46,778 bases of DNA from an uncultured Roseburia sp. GTDB taxonomy: Bacteria; Bacillota; Clostridia; Lachnospirales; Lachnospiraceae. The position numbers and the translations under genes were made by a program. The notes beneath the pieces are model-generated. The model saw only the letters and a program-made list of their open reading frames with translations, made no database searches and was not told the DNA's origin. Shown piece by piece: positions 24,408 through 32,268 of the stretch (positions within the stretch are counted from its first letter, which is position 1; each line of letters begins with the position of its first letter). The stretch covers positions 1 through 46,778 of the forward strand of contig URUD01000019.1 of assembly GCA_900550935.1 (NCBI GenBank), in the 5' to 3' direction.

Positions 24408-25447
24408 CCTGCGTGCTCCGCTCCTCCCCTCAGGCAATTCCTTACATGATCGCCAAACTCACTCCACAGTAACTGCTCGATCGGATTTGACGTATATTTT
24501 AGACCTTTTGTTGAAAACGGAATCTCCTGCATATGCAACTGATCCACCATCCGAGTTTTACCTTTTCCTTGCAGATATTGTAAAAAATCCTCTGTCTGTC
24601 CCTCATAAAACGCTCCCTTTTTCGTCAGGCAATAAATGCTATGACACTGTTCGAGCATATCTGCCAGAGAACCTACACCGGTTCCAAAATCAATGACCAC
24701 TCCCTGGTACAGATTTTGTTTCCGGATAAGATCAAGCAGTTCCAGAAAATCCCCCAATAGAAATTCAGACATCTGCTCCGGATTTTGAAATGGCAGTATG
24801 TAGGAAAAATACTCATTCTCATACGTCATACGCAAAAAGACCTCTTTTGTCAGTTTCTTTTTTCGCAGACGGGAAATGAGATCCCCCATATTTCCTTCCC
24901 CTGCCAGATGAAAATTCCTCACAAGACCGGAGAACTGCATCAGGTTCAGATACAGCATCTTCTTTTTCCCTGACAGATTTACTGCAAGTAGAAGTGAAAA
25001 TGGGATCTGCATATCATGTCCTGCCGGAGAGATCACCCCAATGATCTCAAGATCGGATGCCAGGACTCCATCGGACACCTCATTCCCGATCCCGGTCACA
25101 ATCTGTATTTCATGCAGGATCCTATCCATTGGCTGATATTTAAAGACAGGGACAACTTTCCTTTTTGCCCTCTCATCGTATACGATCTCCTCCTGAATAA
25201 GCTGATGCTTCCCGACCAGTTTCACAATAGCACAATCTGTCCCAAGATCCGCTTCGGTCAGGTCTTCACATCCCATTCCTGCGATGATGACGTCGGCTTC
25301 ATTTTTCTGCAGATAAGAAACCAGTAACTCCGGCTCCGAAAATACCTGCAATGTGATCTGTTTTGCCCTATGCTGCATCAGATATGCTGCAAATCTCTCA
25401 CGGTATGCCTCATCTGTGTCACAAAATGCTGCGACTATTTTACGCAA
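24404..25447 (-). CDS. TadZ/CpaE-like protein with degenerate nucleotide site
   Basis: 347 residues. Residues 1-120 look like a receiver-type fold without a clear phospho-aspartate; then a MinD/CpaE-like domain starts at about 135 with IGVISPAGHDMQIPFSLLLA, where the deviant Walker A lysines and GKT are missing. VVIDFGTGVGSL stands in for Walker B. CpaE/TadZ proteins position the pilus machine at a pole; this copy probably binds nucleotide poorly or acts as scaffold. TTG start overlaps the prepilin peptidase stop; GGGGTGGGG lies just upstream. Confidence 0.83.
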   Translation of the reverse strand: MRKIVAAFCDTDEAYRERFAAYLMQHRAKQITLQVFSEPELLVSYLQKNEADVIIAGMGCEDLTEADLGTDCAIVKLVGKHQLIQEEIVYDERAKRKVVPVFKYQPMDRILHEIQIVTGIGNEVSDGVLASDLEIIGVISPAGHDMQIPFSLLLAVNLSGKKKMLYLNLMQFSGLVRNFHLAGEGNMGDLISRLRKKKLTKEVFLRMTYENEYFSYILPFQNPEQMSEFLLGDFLELLDLIRKQNLYQGVVIDFGTGVGSLADMLEQCHSIYCLTKKGAFYEGQTEDFLQYLQGKGKTRMVDQLHMQEIPFSTKGLKYTSNPIEQLLWSEFGDHVRNCLRGGAEHAG

Positions 25448-25892
25448 TGCCCCACCCCCAGACTACAATAAAATATGCGATTAAAATTGCTGTTGAAAAA
25501 TGGATCAAAGTCCTGCTTCCCATCTGATATCCCACAGTTTTTACCTGATAAAACAATTTAAGTACACCGATCCCTGCGGCAACAACAAATGCTGTCAACA
25601 CCAGATACACTAACTGTCTTATACTCAAAAAACCACCTACAACGGAAAACAACTTGATATCGCCCGCGCCAATCGCACGGATCTGAAATAATAGAATGAA
25701 TAAGATAACCGGAATAGAAATATGAATCAGAAACGGTAACACCCCTGCCATTCCATCCCCCATAAGCCGGAAGGCAAGTCCCCAAATAAGTCCGGAAACA
25801 ATCAGCCGGTTACTGATCTTTCCTGTCTGAAAGTCCATTACGACCGCCATCACCAGATGGGTCAGTAATGTAAATTGTGTAATCTCCCCAAT
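25440..25892 (-). CDS. A24-family prepilin peptidase, first gene of the pilus operon
   Basis: About 150 residues with four to five membrane helices. Catalytic aspartates are in VMDFQTGKISNR and GAGDIKLFSVVG. A conventional ATG at 25853 would cut into the first helix and has no ribosome site. The frame is open 13 codons upstream and completes the helix (FTLLTHLVMAVVMDF), and AGAGGTGA lies six bases before an ATT at 25892, which also fits the promoter 32 bases further up. I therefore place the start at ATT with moderate confidence. The start of the operon may be held low by this rare start codon. Confidence 0.85.
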   Translation of the reverse strand: MGEITQFTLLTHLVMAVVMDFQTGKISNRLIVSGLIWGLAFRLMGDGMAGVLPFLIHISIPVILFILLFQIRAIGAGDIKLFSVVGGFLSIRQLVYLVLTAFVVAAGIGVLKLFYQVKTVGYQMGSRTLIHFSTAILIAYFIVVWGWGIA

Positions 25893-25923
25893 GTCTCACC
25901 TCTTTCTTTTGTTTGTGAATCGG

Positions 25924-25952
25924 ATTATAGCAACCACCTCTTTTTTTGTCCA
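25924..25952 (-). promoter_or_regulatory. Sigma-A promoter of the Tad pilus operon
   Basis: Minus strand TGGACA, 17 bp, perfect TATAAT. The leader to the predicted ATT start is about 25 bases. Confidence 0.75.
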
Positions 25953-25979
25953 GTGTTCTCTTCTATTTTTGTAAGTTTT

Positions 25980-26267
25980 TTACAAAAATTGCAGGAACAA
26001 AATTCCATAAAGTGCCGCAAAGCCGCCAAATCCAAGCGTTCCGAGTGTCAAAAGGCTGACCGGATTTAATCCAACTGCAAGTGAAATTCCCTGTGCTGCC
26101 AGAAAATCATTCGTCAAAAAAACGGCGATCGCACCAAATACCACCCGGATCAAAAAGTTCCATACCACCTGCGACTGCCTCTTGCAGAGCCCGATCGCAA
26201 GGACAAGCAGCAATACACCGCCAAGAATACTAAATGCAGTCATTTTTTCCATTTTTATTTTGTCCAT
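25980..26267 (-). CDS. BofA-like (pro-sigma-K processing inhibitor family) membrane protein
   Basis: 95 residues with three hydrophobic segments. The C-terminal block GLNPVSLLTLGTLGFGGFAA is the hallmark of BofA, which in Bacillus holds the SpoIVFB protease inactive in the sporulation membrane. Family members also occur in organisms not known to sporulate. No clear ribosome site is seen; the ATG at 26267 or one five codons later are possible. An AT-rich hairpin covers the stop. Divergent from the DUF2508 gene, which often neighbours bofA. Confidence 0.8.
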   Translation of the reverse strand: MDKIKMEKMTAFSILGGVLLLVLAIGLCKRQSQVVWNFLIRVVFGAIAVFLTNDFLAAQGISLAVGLNPVSLLTLGTLGFGGFAALYGILFLQFL

Positions 26268-26380
26268 CTGCTGTTTTCTCTGCTAATTTATTCCGTTTTA
26301 CCATTTTTATGACAGAAAACTGTATAGAATTGGAAATCTCTGCTTATACTAAAAGTAAAAACAGATTGGAGATTGGATGT

Positions 26381-26614
26381 ATGCTGCATGTTTTTCAAAC
26401 CGAGAAGACAAATGATAAGCATTATACGCTTCTGATCAACGACCTCCACCAGACGGCACGTGATTTACAGGATGCCTATAATAATCTTGGAAATGCCACC
26501 GATCCGGACCTGATCGATTGCTATATTTACGAATTAAATTCCGTACAGATGCGTTATAAATTTTTGCTTACAAGCATTAAAAATTATGAAAAAAACAGAG
26601 GACTCTTATACTAA
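26381..26614 (+). CDS. DUF2508 (YaaL-like) protein
   Basis: 77 residues. NDLHQTARDLQDAYNNLGNA, then DPDLIDCYIYELNSVQMRYK is the pattern of DUF2508 (Bacillus YaaL), a short helical protein commonly beside bofA in Firmicutes; function unknown. ATG at 26381 has GGAG nine bases upstream. The last nine bases overlap the convergent fliS gene. Confidence 0.82.
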   Translation: MLHVFQTEKTNDKHYTLLINDLHQTARDLQDAYNNLGNATDPDLIDCYIYELNSVQMRYKFLLTSIKNYEKNRGLLY

Positions 26615-27082
26615 GAATCCTCTGGATGTATCATAGTCGCCGCAGGTTTCCACCAGATCGTCCCTCCCATAAGTATACCCTGCATATACCTGCTGGGTAT
26701 TTCTCATAAGAGGCGCGGACGAATCCTGCTTCATTGCGACTTCAAATGCGCTATATAATTTTTTCATCAGGCGTTCTGCCATAAGGATATCTTCGATATC
26801 CCGCTTATACATTGCCCTGGCAAGACTGTCACGGCAAAATACATAGATCCGGTAAAGCTCGCCGGCAAGCTCATAAGAAAAATTAAGTGCCGAGATCAGC
26901 TCTCCTATCGTGCGTTGTGCATGGCGAAGTGCCTCTTTATAATTTTCCCAGTCCTGCTTTTCATGCGCTTCCTTTGCATCGGTAAGATATACAAATAAGA
27001 TATCGTACATCACGATCACAAGCGCGCCCTTATTGCACTGACTGATCCTTCTGGTAAATTCCTGTATCTGTTCTTTTTTCAA
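26606..27082 (-). CDS. fliS: FliS-like flagellin export chaperone
   Basis: 158 residues. KKEQIQEFTRRISQCNKG, LVIVMYDILFVYLTDA and ALNFSYELAGELYRIYVFCR follow the FliS four-helix pattern. FliS holds the flagellin C-terminus unfolded until export. It is longer than usual by a C-terminal tail of about 35 residues (PLMRNTQQVYAGYTYGRD). TTG at 27082 is chosen because GGAG lies six bases upstream and the family starts there; GTG at 27094 is the alternative. It follows flagellin by 21 bases, so is likely cotranscribed. Confidence 0.85.
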   Translation of the reverse strand: MKKEQIQEFTRRISQCNKGALVIVMYDILFVYLTDAKEAHEKQDWENYKEALRHAQRTIGELISALNFSYELAGELYRIYVFCRDSLARAMYKRDIEDILMAERLMKKLYSAFEVAMKQDSSAPLMRNTQQVYAGYTYGRDDLVETCGDYDTSRGFLV

Positions 27083-27103
27083 AACAGACTCCACCCTTCT
27101 CTA

Positions 27104-28618
27104 TTACTGTAAAATCTGTAACACCTGCTGCGGAAGATCATTTGCCTGTGTCAGAACAGAGATCGCAGCCTGATTCAATACATTCTGATGTGTATACTCG
27201 GTCATTTCCTCTGCCATATCTGCATCACTTAATCTGGACATTGCATCTGTCATATTTTCTTCGAATGTATCCAGACTGTTTACACTGTATTCCAGACGGT
27301 TCTGATATGCCCCCAGTTTTGATCTGACTTCACTTACCTTGGCAACTGCATCGTCTAATTTATCCAGTGCCCTTGATGCACCATTTACGGTTGTTACATC
27401 CAGATCATCGATATAGAGACTCTCACAGGAAACTTCCTGGATTCTTACATCTACGTTCTGGTCCATATTGGCACCGATATGTAAGGTCATGGTTCCGATA
27501 TCAGTAACATCAAAGCTGATCTTTCCGGCATCTGCGCCGCCTGTTGTTGCGTCATATCCTGCTTCTGCCAAAAATGACATGGAAAATCCGCCCAGATCGG
27601 TGATCGTGATCTTGTTTCCATCGTAAGAAACAGTTGCGGTATTGGTAAATCCGGTTGTGGTATCCAAAGCTACCTCTGCATCCTCTCCCATCGGTCCAAC
27701 AATAACCGGATTACCATCCTCGTCTACAACCGGTGTTCCGGTAGAATCCACCTTCTGTGTACCATATACATAATAACCATCGGTTACTTTATTCCATGTA
27801 TTGCCGCCTGCTGCCGCAATGCCAAGCTTGTTTGCCAGGTCTTCATTGTCGGTAGAAAGCTGTAACTGAGAACCTTTCCCATATAAAGTTGTCTCAAAGG
27901 TGATCTCTCCGGTTGTCTTATCTCTGTCCACCGTTGTTTCTCCGGTTTCTGCACCATCACGAAGCTTCTCATATACCTCTGCCATGGTATCGGTTGCAGA
28001 AATCTCCACAGTAGAACCATTGATCGTAATGCTTCCGGATACACCGATCTGTGTTGTCGTATCATTGAAATCTGCGCTTGCGGTCACGGCATCCGGACGT
28101 GTTGCAGCCTTTGTGATCGTAAGATCGTACTGACCTGCTTTCACATAATCAGAAGTATCGACTCTGGTCGCATGTTTTGTATAAACCCTGGTATCGAGGG
28201 AACCATCTAACAGTGTCTTGCTGTTGTACTCGGTATCGGTTGAAATACGGTCTACTTCCTGTTTTAAAGATGCAATCTCTTTCTGGATCGCTTCGCGGTC
28301 TGCCGGTGTCATGGTCGCATCACTGGCTGCCTGAACAGAAAGCTCACGCATACGCTGTAAAATACTGGTTGTCTCATTTAATGCACCATCCGCGATCTGG
28401 ATTACAGAAACACCATCGGAAGCATTCTCAGAAGCACGGTTCAAACCGTCGATCTGTGCTTTCATCTTGCTGGAAATTGCCATTCCTGCAGGGTTGTCCT
28501 TGGAATGATTGATCTTTAATCCGGAAGAAAGTCTCTCCATTGTCGTGCTTAAATTATCTTCAATCCCAAGTAAGTGCTTATTGGCAATCGCCGCTGACAC
28601 ATTATAGTTGATCTTCAT
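27104..28618 (-). CDS. Flagellin with a large variable central domain
   Basis: 504 residues. The N-terminal D0/D1 (MKINYNVSAAIANKHL, MERLSSGLKINHSKDNPAGM) and C-terminal D0 (MSRLSDADMAEEMTEYTHQN, ending QVLQILQ) are typical. D1 ends about residue 130; the middle (about 150-410) is Thr/Asp-rich surface-exposed beta structure, explaining the length. No transmembrane segment: it is secreted by the flagellar type III system. AAAAGGAGAATGACAGT precedes the ATG. A sigma-D-type promoter lies upstream. No second flagellin copy is in the window. Confidence 0.96.
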   Translation of the reverse strand: MKINYNVSAAIANKHLLGIEDNLSTTMERLSSGLKINHSKDNPAGMAISSKMKAQIDGLNRASENASDGVSVIQIADGALNETTSILQRMRELSVQAASDATMTPADREAIQKEIASLKQEVDRISTDTEYNSKTLLDGSLDTRVYTKHATRVDTSDYVKAGQYDLTITKAATRPDAVTASADFNDTTTQIGVSGSITINGSTVEISATDTMAEVYEKLRDGAETGETTVDRDKTTGEITFETTLYGKGSQLQLSTDNEDLANKLGIAAAGGNTWNKVTDGYYVYGTQKVDSTGTPVVDEDGNPVIVGPMGEDAEVALDTTTGFTNTATVSYDGNKITITDLGGFSMSFLAEAGYDATTGGADAGKISFDVTDIGTMTLHIGANMDQNVDVRIQEVSCESLYIDDLDVTTVNGASRALDKLDDAVAKVSEVRSKLGAYQNRLEYSVNSLDTFEENMTDAMSRLSDADMAEEMTEYTHQNVLNQAAISVLTQANDLPQQVLQILQ

Positions 28619-28705
28619 ACTGTCATTCTCCTTTTCTGCCTGACATGTTTTTATTTTGCATCCCTGCAGCTTTATTGACATTCCGTGTCCTTTATCTCTG
28701 CCTTA

Positions 28706-28733
28706 TATATCGGACTTCCTGCCCATTCACTAA
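28706..28733 (-). promoter_or_regulatory. Sigma-D (sigma-28)-type promoter of flagellin
   Basis: Minus strand TTAG, 15 bp, TCCGATAT; the Bacillus sigma-D consensus is TAAA-N15-GCCGATAT. The -10 is excellent and the -35 weak. A promoter with the same layout precedes the 1079-residue gene at 35348-38587. Confidence 0.8.
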
Positions 28734-28790
28734 AGTGTAATTTATAAAAATTCTTTTTTATCAAGTTCTTTCAAAAATACAATGATTGAT

Positions 28791-28819
28791 TTGCATTCTT
28801 ATAAAATTCGTATTATAAT
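28791..28819 (+). promoter_or_regulatory. Sigma-A promoter of the DUF1858 gene
   Basis: TTGCAT, 17 bp, TATAAT, about 50 bases ahead of the ATG. Confidence 0.75.
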
Positions 28820-28870
28820 GTCCACGTTATGGGTATACTTTTTTTATCACACGAAAAGGAGGAAATAGAA

Positions 28871-29080
28871 ATGGCACAGGTTACGAAATCAACCATGATT
28901 GGTGAATTACTTCAGATTGATCAGAACATCGCACCAATTCTTTTAAATATCGGAATGCACTGTCTCGGATGCCCATCTTCCCAGATGGAAACGATCGAGG
29001 AGGCTGCTATGGTTCATGGCATTGATCCGGATGCATTGGTAAACGAGATCAACGATTTCCTTGCAAAAGATCTTGCATAA
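28871..29080 (+). CDS. DUF1858 redox-disulfide protein
   Basis: 69 residues. STMIGELLQIDQNIAPILLN, then GMHCLGCPSSQMETIEEAA and a C-terminal helix. The CLGCPS cysteine pair is the core of DUF1858 (TIGR03980 hybrid-cluster-associated redox domain), small proteins thought to handle electrons or disulfides under anaerobiosis. AAAAGGAGG precedes the ATG. Monocistronic between its own promoter and terminator. Confidence 0.9.
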   Translation: MAQVTKSTMIGELLQIDQNIAPILLNIGMHCLGCPSSQMETIEEAAMVHGIDPDALVNEINDFLAKDLA

Positions 29081-29091
29081 TATTTTGTAAC

Positions 29092-29131
29092 AAAAAATCG
29101 CTGTAAGCCAGATGGCTCACAGCGATTTTTT
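29092..29131. terminator. Bidirectional terminator between DUF1858 and mecA
   Basis: Arms AAAAAATCGCTGT.AGCC and GGCT.ACAGCGATTTTTT close a four-base loop; A/T runs on both sides. The mecA stop codon touches the stem. Confidence 0.85.
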
Positions 29132-29903
29132 ATAATTCTGCCAATGTCTGTAATGCACTTCCTGTCAGAACCGGACGGCAATGTTCTCTGAAAAATGCCC
29201 CGGTGGCAGGTGTATAAGTCTGTTGCTGCGCATATTCAGATAAAATATTGCAGACCTTGTTGAATGTCTCTGGTGACTGGCTGCTCTTGCTGACCAACAG
29301 ATAATATCTATGATTTGCCACATTCTGATAAAGATCGTTCGATCCTGTATAAAATCCTTTTAAAATGTGTGCCAGACGGGTAAGCTCTCCAAAATCCTGA
29401 AAAACAAAAAGTTTCGTAATGTCTACAAGTACATTTACCGGAATTTCCTGTTTTTCTGCCCTCTCCTGTCCGGAGGAAGCGAAACTCTGTTCTTCCTGTT
29501 TACCTGGTGCTGCTTCCCTGTTCTGTTGTTTGAATAATCCTAAAATATCATCTGCACCCTCTGATGCCGTCTGATAATTACTGTTTATCATATCTTCGTA
29601 AAGATCCTCTGGATCCGGGTCTGAAAACTTGGAAAATCTCGTGTCAAGTTCTTCCGGATACTCAACTTTGGTAATTACCAGAATAATGGTATCTGCTGAC
29701 AGCGGAATCGCCTCGATCATCAGTGGGATATCATCAGCCTCAAAACCAAATTCATATGCTGCCTGCTGCATCATATCGCGAAAAAGCATCTTTGCCTTCT
29801 CCGTACCATATGCAAGCTCGCTCAGTTTGATCTGGCGCTCCGCCAGATCCTCTCTCGTCAAGGTACAGCGAATCTGGTTATCATTTACTTTTTCTATTTT
29901 CAT
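29130..29903 (-). CDS. MecA-family adaptor protein
   Basis: 257 residues. The N-terminal domain (MKIEKVNDNQIRCTLTREDL, EFGFEADDIPLMIEAIPL) and C-terminal adaptor domain (FVFQDFGELTRLAHILKGFY, SNDLYQNVANHRYYLLVSKS) match MecA/YpbH, joined by an acidic linker of about 60 residues. MecA brings substrates such as competence regulators to ClpCP. ATG at 29903 has GGAAGTGA upstream. No ClpC in the window. Confidence 0.92.
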   Translation of the reverse strand: MKIEKVNDNQIRCTLTREDLAERQIKLSELAYGTEKAKMLFRDMMQQAAYEFGFEADDIPLMIEAIPLSADTIILVITKVEYPEELDTRFSKFSDPDPEDLYEDMINSNYQTASEGADDILGLFKQQNREAAPGKQEEQSFASSGQERAEKQEIPVNVLVDITKLFVFQDFGELTRLAHILKGFYTGSNDLYQNVANHRYYLLVSKSSQSPETFNKVCNILSEYAQQQTYTPATGAFFREHCRPVLTGSALQTLAEL

Positions 29904-29946
29904 ACAATCACTTCCTTCATCCGGAAAACCTTGTAAACTTACACTC

Positions 29947-29975
29947 ATTATAAACAAATGCCATCTTGATGTAAA
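29947..29975 (-). promoter_or_regulatory. Sigma-A promoter of the MecA-family gene
   Basis: Minus strand TTTACA, 17 bp, perfect TATAAT, about 45 bases before the ATG. Confidence 0.75.
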
Positions 29976-30066
29976 GTATGCCAATGATTAAATATTTCTA
30001 AACCCTGCTTTCCAGTAAAATTTGTTTCCATTTTTGTGAACTTTTCACAAAATCTTACAAAAGACA

Positions 30067-30095
30067 TTGCCTTTTAAATCCACCTGTGTTATAAA
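30067..30095 (+). promoter_or_regulatory. Sigma-A promoter of the kinase / P-loop locus
   Basis: TTGCCT, 17 bp, TATAAA. The predicted transcription start falls near 30102, i.e. at the only upstream conventional start codon, which argues for translation starting further down. Confidence 0.65.
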
Positions 30096-30143
30096 ATATG
30101 CGTGAGATGCGAAACTGACACGCTTCGAAAGGAGCGGTATCGC

Positions 30144-31625
30144 ATAGAAGAAAATATTTTGTTTGGCAAATATCGGATTATTTCCACTCTTGGTACCGGC
30201 AACAGCAGTACCGTCTATCTTGCCCGACATCTGAAACTGAAGGTCTATCGCGCCATCAAGTGTATCCCCAAAGACACGGCAGATACATCTTCTATCTTTA
30301 CAGAAGGCAGTCCATACTCGGAAGCTTACCTTCTGAAAACTCTAAATCACCCAGGTATCCCCCTTATTTATGACATTGATGAAGATGATACCTTTATCTA
30401 TCTGGTCGAAGAATTTATCCAGGGTGACTCATTAGAGGATATGATCCTCTATCCAGAACACAACATTTCGCAGGAACTGATCTTAAAATACGGCATCCAG
30501 CTTTGCGATATTTTAGATTATCTGCATCATATTGCTCCATACCCTATCCTGTATCAGGATCTAAAACCAGAGCACATTATAGTATGTGGAAATCAGATCA
30601 AATTAATCGACTTTGGCATTGCCTCATTTTTTACCGGTTCTGGACAAAATTTCCAAAAATACGGAACAGACGGCTTTGTGGCACCGGAAGCATATCTTGG
30701 ACATTCCATACACCCTGCTTCTGATATCTACAGTCTTGGAAAAGTACTTTCCCTGATGGCAGATGCCACCTCTGCTCCATGTTCCCCACAACTTTTAGAC
30801 ACGATCCAGACAGCCACCTCTTTTGACGAAGAAAATCGTTATCAGAGTGCTGCTGAATTAAAAGAAGCCCTGATCAAAGTCAGGGGCATGGCAGCTTTTC
30901 ACTCTGCTGCCACAGATACAGCGTGTCAGCATTCTTCACATCTCATCAGACAGATTGCCGTACTCGGCAGCAGACCCGGAGCAGGTGCTACGCATTTTGC
31001 CGTTTCACTTGTAAGCATTTTAAATCAGAACAGATACAACAGTCTTTATCTGTCCAAAGAACAGGACGAACCGCTTTTTGCCATGACATCATCCGATGCT
31101 CTCTGGCATGAAACGGATGGCATTTATTACCACGGAGCCTTTGCAGGGATACCGGACTATGGAGCCGGCATTGACTGCCCTCTTCCGGAGAATGCTCTGC
31201 TGGTAACAGATTATGGGGATCAGATTGAAGAATGTCTCCACTCACAGAAGGAAGATCTGATCTTTCTTATCTTAAGTGGAAGCATCTGGGATATGCCGGA
31301 TGCACTTTCTTTGATCCACAGCTTTCCATTGCCGGAAAAGCTCATTCTCATCTGCAATTATAATAACAAAAAAGCTGCAAAAAAATATGCAAAGCTTTTA
31401 AAAATGCCTGTCTATTGCTTTCCGGTCAACTGTAATCCTTTCCGCGTTACCGCAAAATGTGAAAGGTCTGTCATACAGATCATTGAACGAAAGGAGGTTG
31501 ATACTCATTTTCGGAATCGAACGAAATGGAACAAAATCCCATTTTATCATTGGCATCACCGGCTGTTATTCCGGTGCGGGCGCCACACATCTGGCAATCG
31601 CCCTGGCAAATCTATGTGGCTCTAA
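30144..31625 (+). CDS. Ser/Thr protein kinase fused to a P-loop-like domain
   Basis: About 493 residues. The kinase domain (first about 250) has glycine loop LGTGNSSTV, Lys in YRAIKCI, catalytic loop ILYQDLKPEHIIV (HRD reads YQD; Asp kept, Asn replaced by His), and IDFGIA. No membrane helix or PASTA domains, unlike PrkC. A second domain (from about 270) opens with VLGSRPGAGATHFAVSLVSI, a Walker A-like loop with alanine instead of lysine, and ends in NPFRV. The last 40 residues only read through the next gene out of frame. The best ribosome site (AAAGGAG) points at ATA 30144. A GTG at 30102 would lie at the transcription start. The tandem neighbour is a paralog of the second domain. Confidence 0.87.
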   Translation: MEENILFGKYRIISTLGTGNSSTVYLARHLKLKVYRAIKCIPKDTADTSSIFTEGSPYSEAYLLKTLNHPGIPLIYDIDEDDTFIYLVEEFIQGDSLEDMILYPEHNISQELILKYGIQLCDILDYLHHIAPYPILYQDLKPEHIIVCGNQIKLIDFGIASFFTGSGQNFQKYGTDGFVAPEAYLGHSIHPASDIYSLGKVLSLMADATSAPCSPQLLDTIQTATSFDEENRYQSAAELKEALIKVRGMAAFHSAATDTACQHSSHLIRQIAVLGSRPGAGATHFAVSLVSILNQNRYNSLYLSKEQDEPLFAMTSSDALWHETDGIYYHGAFAGIPDYGAGIDCPLPENALLVTDYGDQIEECLHSQKEDLIFLILSGSIWDMPDALSLIHSFPLPEKLILICNYNNKKAAKKYAKLLKMPVYCFPVNCNPFRVTAKCERSVIQIIERKEVDTHFRNRTKWNKIPFYHWHHRLLFRCGRHTSGNRPGKSMWL

Positions 31626-32124
31626 ATACAAAGCCGCCACAGCTTATCTCGAGTTTCATAAGCGGGACGAGATCCGTCTCCTTATGACGGATGCCACTTT
31701 ACCCTACGCACAGAAAGAAAATCGCTGTCGCACTTATTTCCGCATCCATGATGTGGATTATTATCCGGCAACCGGACGCGACGAATTTCCTGCCCTGTTA
31801 AATCTGGGCTACCGTTATCTGGTGCTCGACTTTGGCAGTCTTAGCGAAGCGGATCTTACCGAATTTCTGCGCTGCGATAAGAAGATCATCATTGGGAGCG
31901 TGGCCCCCTGGAAAATGGACAATTTCCGGAACTGCCAGAAGCTGCTTAACCAGAAAATATCTTCAGGAGAAGGCTGCATCTATCTTATGAGAACGGGAAA
32001 GCCTCATACATTTCACAGCATTTCCGGTCGTTCTCCCATCGTGTTACGCAAAGTTCCGTTGATCCAAAATCCATTCCGAATCGAAAAGGAGCTGTTTCCT
32101 GTTTTACAGGAACTGCTCGACTAA
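31507..32124 (+). CDS. P-loop-like protein, paralog of the kinase C-terminal domain
   Basis: About 205 residues. ITGCYSGAGATHLAIALANL repeats the kinase's GAGATH loop, VLDFGSLSEADL takes the Walker B place, and NPFRIEKELFPVLQ closes it just as NPFRV does in the kinase. MinD/CpaE-like fold is probable, but both signature lysines are absent. The start is unclear: AAAGGAGG ends nine bases before ATT 31507, whereas conventional starts (GTG 31459, TTG 31498) have no site or lie directly against it. It overlaps the kinase reading frame by about 119 bases. No transmembrane segment. Confidence 0.75.
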   Translation: MFGIERNGTKSHFIIGITGCYSGAGATHLAIALANLCGSKYKAATAYLEFHKRDEIRLLMTDATLPYAQKENRCRTYFRIHDVDYYPATGRDEFPALLNLGYRYLVLDFGSLSEADLTEFLRCDKKIIIGSVAPWKMDNFRNCQKLLNQKISSGEGCIYLMRTGKPHTFHSISGRSPIVLRKVPLIQNPFRIEKELFPVLQELLD

Positions 32125-32181
32125 ACTTATCTTATCTGGTATCACGTATGCCTGCGTCACATGGTGCAGCATCATTTACCC

Positions 32182-32203
32182 GACATCTTTTGGGGAAGAT
32201 GTC
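32182..32203 (+). other. Perfect hairpin between the P-loop gene and the 70-residue gene
   Basis: Arms GACATCTT / AAGATGTC around TTGGGG. No T run follows, so it is unlikely to be a normal terminator; it may stabilise or separate transcripts. Confidence 0.35.
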
Positions 32204-32268
32204 ACACTATGATATATCACACTGTAACCAGCGGATTCCTTTTGGAATAACAGATATGGGGGATAACA

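Noticed and set aside
30102..30143. GTG start for the kinase
   Set aside because: It coincides with the predicted transcription start and has no ribosome site, while a good site lies downstream.
31459..31625. Kinase and P-loop genes as one gene broken by a frameshift
   Set aside because: Each has a complete domain with its own NPFR closing motif, and a strong ribosome site sits between them.
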